From: Aristolochia californica | Taxonomy: Eukaryota > Streptophyta > Magnoliopsida > Piperales > Aristolochiaceae | Direction: 5' to 3' | DNA: 64,000 nt | Assembly (NCBI GenBank): GCA_029961685.1 | Contig: JARWKL010000008.1 | Location: 5,954,501 to 6,018,500 of the forward strand | In this document: positions 57,052 through 64,000 of the stretch, one piece after another | How the letters are laid out: each line of letters starts with the position of its first letter | Position numbering within the stretch: position 1 is the first letter of the stretch | The notes under the pieces: generated by a model | The model's input: only the letters and a program-made list of their open reading frames with translations | What the model was told of the DNA's origin: nothing | Database searches by the model: none | Translations under genes and position numbers: made by a program

Positions 57052-57863
57052 CTATAGTGATTTTTCAGTAGGAGCATCTCGTGAAGCTGGAGCACATTCA
57101 TCAACTGGAAAAGGAATAACTGGAGTAGGTATAGAAGGTTCGGGTGGAATCGATTCAGATGTAGAAGATTCAAAGGAGGAAACATCCTCAAAAAAGGTAA
57201 CATCAGTAGAAACAAATGTTTTTCTCATAGATGGATAATAGCATTTGTAACCTTTCTGTGTTCGAGAATACCCTAGAAAGACACACTTGATAGATCGTGG
57301 AGACAACTTATCCTTTGACTGATAAAAAACATGTATAAAACATACACACCCAAAAATCCAATGTGTCACTGGAAACAAAGGTGCAGTAGGTAAAACATTT
57401 TGAATAGGGATCTTGCCATCAAGAATAGATGACGACATTCTATTCATTAGAAAACATGCAGTAAGAACAACACCCCAATAAGTCTTAGGTATATTCATGT
57501 GAATCAGCATAGTACGAGCTACCTCAAGTAAATGACGATTCTTACATTCAACAACTCCATTTTGTTGTGGAGTAAACACACAAGAAATCTGATGAATGAT
57601 TCCTTGTGACTGACAGAAAGAACCAAATTTACGATTCATAAACTCAAGACCATTGTTTGTACGAGATATATGGATAAAAGTGCAAACTGATTCTTTATTT
57701 CATTAAAAAATAGCTGAAAGATCCTCTGTATTTTTTGTTCTTTTGTTAATATACACATCATTTTTCAAAAAAAAAAAAAATCTGAAAGACAAAAAACTTT
57801 AGATTTTTCTCGCATGAAAAATCCAAGTACATCTATTAAAATCACCAATAAAGAAATAAAATA
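57052..57863 (-). pseudogene. Copia integrase, part downstream of the hAT insertion
   Basis: 57052-57639 is a 195-codon open frame: MNRKFGSFCQSQGIIHQISC, VFTPQQNGVVECKNRHLLEV (the usual catalytic Glu of V-A-E is replaced in VVECKN by the following E-C), MNIPKTYWG, SPRSIKCVFLGYSRTQKGYK and an acidic-serine linker. Just right of it (57640-57863) the core is broken and contains an A-rich run at 57766-57780. Confidence 0.8.
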
Positions 57864-57871
57864 CCTATGAC
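57864..57871. repeat. 8-bp target-site duplication CCTATGAC, left copy
   Basis: Identical to 63642-63649. An 8-bp duplication is the hallmark of hAT insertion. Confidence 0.93.
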
Positions 57872-58627
57872 TAGGGGTGGCATCGAGCCGAGCCGAGCCC
57901 GAACCTGCCTATGTTCGAGCCGAGCCTCGTCTCGAGCCTAAAATTGTTATCGAGCTCGAGCCCAAAAATTTTAACCGAGCTCGAGCCGAGCTTCGAGCCG
58001 AACTTGAGCCTCAACATACATTTAAAAATTTTCAAAAAATTATATCAAATAAATTATATATAAAATTATACATACATTTACATAAAATTGGGTATGACCT
58101 CTACATAAAATTAGGCATAACCTATATATATATATATAATACATGTATAAGATTGAGGCATAACCTCTACTTAAAATTGGGCATAATCAATATACATAAT
58201 ACCTGCATAAACACTCCATGTTTACACTCCATAAACACTCCATAAACACCATAAAATTATCTATACATTCCATAAACACTCCATGAAATTGTTTACACTC
58301 CATAAAATAGTCTAAACACTTCATACACTGCATAATATTTTAAATAAACTCAATACAATAATCAAACACAACAAAATTAAACAAAATATCACTATCAATT
58401 TACAATCACCCAAATAAAAACTATAAATCCGTTATAAAATTACAAACTATAGTTGTTTCTCTTAAAGCTAGAAAATAATATAGGTCCCTGCATGAGCAAA
58501 ATCTCCACCTATGACAAAAAAAAAAAAAAAAAATTAGTTATTGTCAGATAAAAAATACTCTTCCACTACTAGTTACTTAATGTCGTTAAAAATATTAAAA
58601 ATACCATGATGAGAGAAACATGAAAAA

Positions 58628-60817
58628 TCATATAGCTGGTAGCATTATCTCTACACTCTTCTTCTCAGGCTGTAATCATAAAACAAAATTTTAATAAATG
58701 AAACTAACAAATATACTAAAAAATATCATAATAAAGAATTGATCAAAGAAATTTACCTTTTGATTTTTCTTTACACCTTGAAGAACCTGAACCCAATCAC
58801 TGCCACAAATCAAAGCTTGACCTGTATTTGGTGCCAAGGAAGAACGATATAAGTCTATTACTCTACCACCAACACTAAATGTAGACTCTGAAGATATTGT
58901 GGATATGGGAATTACAAGGATGTCTGCTGCCATCTTAGATAATACCCGAAATTTCATATGATTCACTTTCCACCATTCTAAAACATCAAAATTATATTGT
59001 GAAGTTTCCTCCCAACTATATACACCTTCTTCAAGATAAATTTCCAATTCTGACCTAGGTGAATTAACTACACCATTTTGTTTCATATAACTCATTAACT
59101 TTGACCAACCTGAACTTGATGAAGGCCTACGACTTGTGGAAACACCCATAGTGCTAGTACTTGAAACAATCTCTTCATTTCTAATATCCACATTATATAA
59201 GGATACATATTCATCGTAGATCTCATATAAGGTGCGTCGAACTAAATTTATATTCATTGTAGCTTCCTCCTTAGAATATATCACTGGAAAACACATTTTG
59301 ATCAACTTTAATTTGACCCTTGGATCCAAAACTGAAGCAACAACCATCAATAAATTGCATTCACCCCAATACTTCTCAAATTTCTCTTTCATTCTACTAA
59401 CCATTGTCCTAATGAAAACATTTTTATTTGTAGAATGAAAATCCAAAACTTCTTTTACCCTATATACCTCACTAAGGTACAAATTAGAAGTAGGGTAGTC
59501 ACTCCCGGAAATTATATTAGTAACTGCATTAAAAACTTCTAGAATCTTACACACCATGTCAACCTTTTCCCATGCATCAAAACTTGACAAACAATCATAA
59601 GTTGGTTCTCTAACTTTAAATCTAGAGAATGCATATTTGAATTTTAATGCAGAAGACAACATATCATAAGTGGAGTTCCAATGAGTTGGACAATCAATAA
59701 CCAACCTCTTTTCACCAAGTTCTAATTGTTGTACAATTTCAGAAAAAGTGTGAAGTCTAGCCTCAGACATATTTATGAATTTAACACTTTCACGCACATT
59801 ATCAATGATATCCTTAATCTGAACAAGACCATCTTGGACTAATAAGTTCAAAATATGAGCACAACAACGCACATGAAACAACTTTCCACCACACACCAAA
59901 TTTTTTTTCCTTGAAAAATCTTGTTTCAAAACTCTGATACAAACATCATATGCAGCATTATCAACTGAAATACTAAAAACTTTATTTTCAATCTCCCACT
60001 CTTTCAAACACTTGTAAATAGCATTTGCTATATCAACGCCATGACGAGGAGGAGGAACATGCACAAAACTCAAGACTCGTTTTTTTAGCTTCTAATTACT
60101 GTCAATAAAATGCCCAGTAATAACCATGTATTCAATTTTTTGATTTTGGGACTTCCAAAGATCCGTGGTAAGACTAGTCTTGTTAATCTCTTTTAACAAA
60201 ATCTTCAATTTCTTTTTGTCTGCCTCATACACCTCCATACACTCCTTAATGGTCTTATGGGATATTTTCTCATAATTCATATTTGCCATCTTCATTACAA
60301 AATTAAATCTCTCCTCTGCTACTATCATGAATGGATGCTCATGCATAAGAATCCAATGAGCAATGAGTACTCTCATTTTAGCTTGATCATATTTTCCTCC
60401 AAAATCCATAAAAGGAAGTCCAGATGGACTCTGATCAACATTAGACCCTGCTCCCATTGGTTGAAAGTTTAAGGTTTTTTGTTTTCTCATTGCCACTTTT
60501 CTACTAGTGCAACGTTTCAAATGTCAACTCATATGTGTGGTCACTCCACTACTAATAACATTCAAATTGATTTTACAATGAACATATTCAGCCTTTTTTG
60601 TACCATTAAGTGATACTTCTTTGAATTCCAACTACACATGAGACTTTTTTTGTCTTTTTGAAGTATGGGTAGAATCACCTTCATCCTCATTTATGGTAAT
60701 TTCATCTGGGCCCACTTCTATGACAGAGGGTAGTGACTCTGGTGGAGTTGAGTCACTATTTATAGCAACACTAGAACTAGTGTTAATTATCGATGTCAAT
60801 TGAGGAGGTGTTGACAT
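58628..60817 (-). pseudogene. hAT transposase (zf-BED, DUF4413-like core, hAT dimerisation domain), three stops
   Basis: The reading runs from ATG 60817 (MSTPPQLTSIIN...). A BED finger near 60540-60630 reads LEFKEVSLNGTKKAEYVHCK, where the first zinc Cys is Tyr. The core has LTTDLWKSQNQ (first Asp), SISVDNAAYDVCI (second Asp), HVRCCAHILNLLVQDG, DCPTHWNSTYDML and, at the C-terminus, VIPISTISSESTFSVGGRVI (Glu, dimerisation). In-frame stops occur at 60632-60634, just before HLKRC at about 60526, and at 60092-60094; two fall where Trp (TGG) is expected. The last 14 codons are a small exon (58669-58628, PEKKSVEIMLPAI) behind an 87-bp intron (58756-58670, GTAAAT..TACAG). Apart from the stops and the Cys change it is well preserved, about 710 residues. 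Confidence 0.9.
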
Positions 60818-61189
60818 TCTTACTTCTACAAAAAAACAAAATTACAAATTAAAAACATAAAGAAAAGAAAGTTATCCAAACAACAAAGATCCTACACATA
60901 ATTTAAGATACTTGTCTATTCTTATAGAAAGGTACGTGACATTGTGACAATCGGGAACGACCCTTGTCTTTCAATACAGCGGGTCTCTTTGAGCCTGTAG
61001 CCCTGCACCCAATAGTTTCCAGTCCAATATACCAATCCTTTTTTTATAGATAAATTTTAAAACTTCTAAGAGAAGGAAATAAGCACACCAACATTCTCTT
61101 CTAATATTCTGATGAAATTCAACCTCAATACCAAGAAATTAATGATAAAAATGAAAATAAAAATTAACACTTATAGAACCCGAAAGTGT

Positions 61190-61390
61190 GTTTGCTGTTC
61201 AGGGATATCTCCAAAAGCCTTTCCAAGAATGAAGGAGCACTGCTGAAACGAAGTGAGAGTTAGAAGTTTTGTGGGGTTAGGTCGGCGATGAAAAAAAAAA
61301 CAGAACATTAAATAAAAATCTTACCTCCCGTCACTTTCGTCTCGTCAGCGAGGAAGAACTTCAAATGAAGAAATCGAAGAGGAAGGATAA
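61190..61390 (-). repeat. First copy of a duplicated 5'-leader exon block in the hAT element
   Basis: About 200 bp shared with 62986-63193. On the minus strand it includes CGAGACGAAAGTGACGGGAG|GTAAGA, a good splice donor, and then CAG|CAGTGCTCCTTCATTCTTGG, a good acceptor. In this copy the donor after the second small exon is ATAAGTG rather than GTAAGTG. Confidence 0.75.
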
Positions 61391-61657
61391 AAATCGATTG
61401 TAAAAAAGAGAGATAATTTACATCCGTCTATATCTAACGTATCAATTCAACGAAAAATGAACATTTGACAAGGTTTAGGCATCATATATCATCCAATGAG
61501 TAAATTTAAGACATCAAAGGTTCACACACAAGATCTCAATTTCCAAAAGATAGAAAAGGAACTATTAAATCACTTTTGCTAATACATCAAGCCATATAAC
61601 ATTTTAGAATAGCAGCAGATATAAGTTCAATGAGAATTAAGAAAGAAGGACAAAAAC

Positions 61658-61877
61658 TAACATTTTTTATTCTTTTTATAATAAAGAGAAGTTGGATGCA
61701 ATTAAGAAAGCTCCTTATTCCATTAACTATAATAGAGTATTATTGAATAGAATATGTTATCAACACTAACATTTTTTGTTTTTTTTTACAATAAAGAGAA
61801 GTTGGATGCAATAAAGAAAGCTCTTGATTCCATTAACTATAATAGAGTATTATTGAACAGAATATGTTATCAACACT
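61658..61877. repeat. 110-bp tandem duplication in the hAT leader region
   Basis: CTAACATTTTTT...ATAAAGAGAAGTTGGATGCAAT...AATATGTTATCAACACT occurs at 61658-61767 and 61768-61877 with few differences. The end of the unit (ATCAACACTCAAAATCATGA) occurs once more near 62786. Confidence 0.88.
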
Positions 61878-62985
61878 CAAAATCATGAAATAAAATTCCT
61901 TTGCTAAAATATATCAAGTAACAATTTGAATACCATTGCTGTTTATTGCTGAAATGTATGATAAACATACAAAATTTTATACGAGGTCAGACACCTAAAA
62001 ATAAGAAGGCAAAAAAGAAACAAGATCCCAAACATAAAAATATTTGAAAGTCTAGAATAATAACTTCATTTATGAAGAATAGTGGAATTTGAGCAAAAAA
62101 ATCATTGATAACCAACTATTTTCCAAACATTATAGCACTTGAGCTTAGTAAGTCATTCTGAGATGTACAAAAACATAACAAATGACAAGGTGGGGTATTT
62201 TTCTCCCCCCTTTCCTTCTTGAATGTTATAACTCAGTCTGAAGTTTCCTGGCTCTCAGCCAACTAGAATGCAATTGATGGCATACTCAAACAAAAAATAA
62301 AACAAAATGAAAAAAAAATTAAGAGAATAAAATAGGTCAACCTCTAGTAAGAACAGGTGTCACTGAAGCACCATTGAACTATTTGAGATGCAAACAATTG
62401 CAAGAAAAAGAGAGTATACCAAAAACTCATCTAGTGGAGGAACCTATATTACTATACCAACTGCCAAAATTTGAATGCCCCTCACCCACCAAAATCACTT
62501 AAAACTAACTTTAACATTAACATTAGGATTGGAATTGTAAAGGAGATTTCCTTGAAACAGTGGAGGTTGTGCAGATGAGACTTGAAATAAGACATGAGAA
62601 CAAAGAGAATAATTATGACCATCTTTGTTGGAAAATCCATCCCCCAAAGCTCTTTTTCTTTAAGTTATAGAGGAAAAGGAAACATCCTTATACAATTTGT
62701 ATAAAATGATCTTCCTAGTATGTTGTGACACTGCATTTCCTTCTACCCTTAAATCAAGAACTCACCGTTTCAAAAAATTAAACAGTATCAACACTCAAAA
62801 TCATGAAATAAAATTCATACCGGCAGTTTTCTTCCAAGGATTTCTTCCCGAGTGTACTTTGTACGTTCAAGAAAACTGTCAGCTGCAAATATCTGCAAAA
62901 AAAAAAAAAAAAAAAAAAAAAAGATCGTTATCTTTGCTTAGGCATAACTGCATTCTAATACAGGACATTTCACTTACAGAAACAG

Positions 62986-63193
62986 AGTGTTTGCCGTTCG
63001 GATATCCAAAAAGACTTTCTAAGAATGAAGGAGCACTGCTGAGAAACGAAGCAAGAGTTAGAGATTTTGTAGGTTAGGTCGGCGACGAAAAAAAAAATAG
63101 AAGATTAAATAAAAATCTTACCTCCTTCCGTCAGACCGTCGATTTCGTCTCGTTGGCGAGGAAAAACTTTGGATGAAGAAATCGAAGAGGAAG
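62986..63193 (-). repeat. Second copy of the duplicated leader exon block in the hAT element
   Basis: Related to 61190-61390. On the minus strand the first-exon end GACGGAAGGAG|GTAAGA and the next exon CAG|CAGTGCTCC...TTTCT|GTAAGTG both have usable splice sites, so this copy is more likely to be the functional leader. A GAAGAA/CGAGGAA-rich stretch lies just to its right (63175-63260). Confidence 0.7.
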
Positions 63194-63641
63194 AAGAGAA
63201 AGAAATCGCAGAGGAAGAAAAGACAGAAATTGCAGAGGAAGAAATCGAGGAATCGAAGAGGGAGAGGGAGAACGAGGGATTTGAAGACCAAATCCTCCAT
63301 TTCCCCTGAATACCTGCTGACGGACAATGATTTCTGCAAGAAATCATGCTGAAACGGCATGGAAATGGCAGAGTGAAGTATGGGTTTCGCAGGCGGCAAG
63401 ACGAAATGGAGAGAGGTTTCCCCAAAAATTTCCAAATCTCCCGATCCCCGAATCGCTCGTTAAATTAACGAGTCGGCTCGCGAGCCGAACCTGGCTCTGC
63501 TTGAGCTCGACTCGTTAATGTAAACGAGCCCATTTCTGAGTGCGAGCTCGGCTCGAGCTCGAAATATAACGTATCGAACCGAGCCGAAACCGAGCCGAAC
63601 TCAAGCGGCTCGCGAGCCGGCTCGGTTCAAAGCCACCCTTA

Positions 63642-63649
63642 CCTATGAC
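63642..63649. repeat. 8-bp target-site duplication CCTATGAC, right copy
   Basis: Identical to 57864-57871. Confidence 0.93.
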
Positions 63650-64000
63650 CAAACTGACTAGTCACAGGACAAGGACTCTAGACATCTGAGTAGAAAAGGT
63701 CAAAAGGTTTACTAGTTTTATGAGATGAAACAGGAAAGGAGCTTCGGTGATGCTTGCCTAGTTGACATGACTTTCATTGGAAAGTAATACTAGAAGGAAG
63801 ATCTGGAACTACTTGAATCGGTTTTTCTGGAGACAGATGACCAAGTCTGAGATGCCACTGAAGAGGTGAATTAGTTGTATGTGGAGCATGTAAAGTACTG
63901 TCTGGATAATGGCTGTCCAAATAGTATAGTCTCCCTCTCTTATGAGCGGAACCAATCATCTTCTTCGTCTCGAGATCCTAAAACACACAATGAGTAGGGT
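63650..64000 (-). pseudogene. Copia pre-integrase/integrase start, part upstream of the hAT insertion
   Basis: On the minus strand: MIGSAHKRGRLYYLDSHYPD, TNSPLQWHLRLGHLSPEKPI (the His motif of the pre-integrase domain), then after a stop CQLGKHHRSSFPVS (CxxCK-like zinc site) and LFYSDVWSPCPVTSQFG, which joins across the hAT element to HRYFLYFIGDF. The joined reading confirms that the hAT inserted into this gene. Confidence 0.82.

Larger units (their letters stand above)
57872..63641 (-). mobile_element. hAT transposon (5770 bp) with intact ends and a broken transposase
   Basis: The ends are TAGGGGTGGC (57872) and GCCACCCTTA (ending 63641), a short imperfect inverted repeat of hAT type, flanked by CCTATGAC on both sides. 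Both subterminal regions (about 57880-58010 and 63460-63630) are packed with GAGCCGAG/CTCGAGC motifs, the sort of cluster hAT transposases bind. The transposase gene runs on the minus strand (60817-58628) with non-coding exons upstream. The insertion lies inside the integrase of the minus-strand Copia and so is younger than it. Three nonsense codons mean it depends on a transposase from elsewhere. Confidence 0.93.
55014..64000 (-). mobile_element. Copia element (minus strand), decayed, running off the right edge
   Basis: On the minus strand: pre-integrase and integrase start (64000-63650), a hAT insertion (63641-57872), the rest of integrase (57863-57052), RT and RNase H (57000-55400), a purine-rich tract (CTTGAGAGGGAG, about 55351-55362) and the 3' LTR (55349-55014). 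The 5' LTR and gag lie beyond the window. It is a sister of the plus-strand Copia at 45925-54254: integrase words (MNRKFGSFCQSQGIIHQ and MNQKFDVFYQSQGVIHQ) and linker words are nearly the same. Numerous stops show it is inactive. Confidence 0.85.

Noticed and set aside
1..64000. tRNA, rRNA, CRISPR or prokaryotic defence systems
   Set aside because: Nothing with tRNA cloverleaf pattern, rRNA core sequence or regularly spaced direct repeats was seen; the DNA is plant nuclear.

Overview
The window is nuclear DNA of a flowering plant, most likely a eudicot. It is AT-rich, has spliced genes with GT..AG introns, and is packed with degraded plant transposons: Copia LTR elements, L1-type LINEs with a C-terminal RNase H, a hAT element and a PIF/Harbinger element. 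I see no prokaryotic, plastid or mitochondrial gene, no rRNA or tRNA gene and no CRISPR array. The species cannot be named from the sequence.

Layout. 481-7696 is a TNT1-like Copia element with a 5-bp target-site duplication (TATCC). It has a tandemly duplicated leader/gag start and is split by a G/C-tract-ended insertion (3186-4740) carrying an antisense fragment of a BTB/NPH3 photoreceptor-adaptor gene. 7.7-13.5 kb holds a hAT-end fragment and a decayed minus-strand Copia with one LTR. 15.9-18.4 kb is a dead PIF/Harbinger element. 21922-30570 (minus) is a complete six-exon gene for the VPS38/UVRAG-type subunit of the PI3-kinase complex; the four conserved-looking exon joins keep one frame, and intron 4 holds a LINE. 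32547-39703 is a minus-strand SIRE-like Copia relic with LTRs of about 1.6 kb, gag, a damaged protease and a plant env-like/'plant transposon' ORF, but no reverse transcriptase. Next to it (39704-41280) is gag and a probable LTR of another Copia.

43402-44582 (plus) holds the first two coding exons of the TFIIF beta (RAP30) gene. The remaining exons are not in the window. From 44583 to the right edge there are about 19 kb of nested transposons: a plus-strand Copia (45925-54254) filled with a TNT1-like fragment and two opposed LINE pieces, then a minus-strand Copia of the same family (55014 to beyond 64000) split by a 5770-bp hAT element with a perfect 8-bp target-site duplication (CCTATGAC).

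The two host genes are the only loci likely to make cellular proteins. VPS38 acts in endosomal and vacuolar trafficking and autophagy; TFIIF beta acts in RNA polymerase II initiation. They are not functionally linked. Everything else I can name is transposon, and every transposon ORF read here has stops, frameshifts or missing active-site residues. The observations most worth checking are the NPH3 capture, the RT-less env-like Copia relic with TGATCGATCA-rich LTRs, the TFIIF beta gene left open at the window edge, and duplicated first exons in the hAT element.
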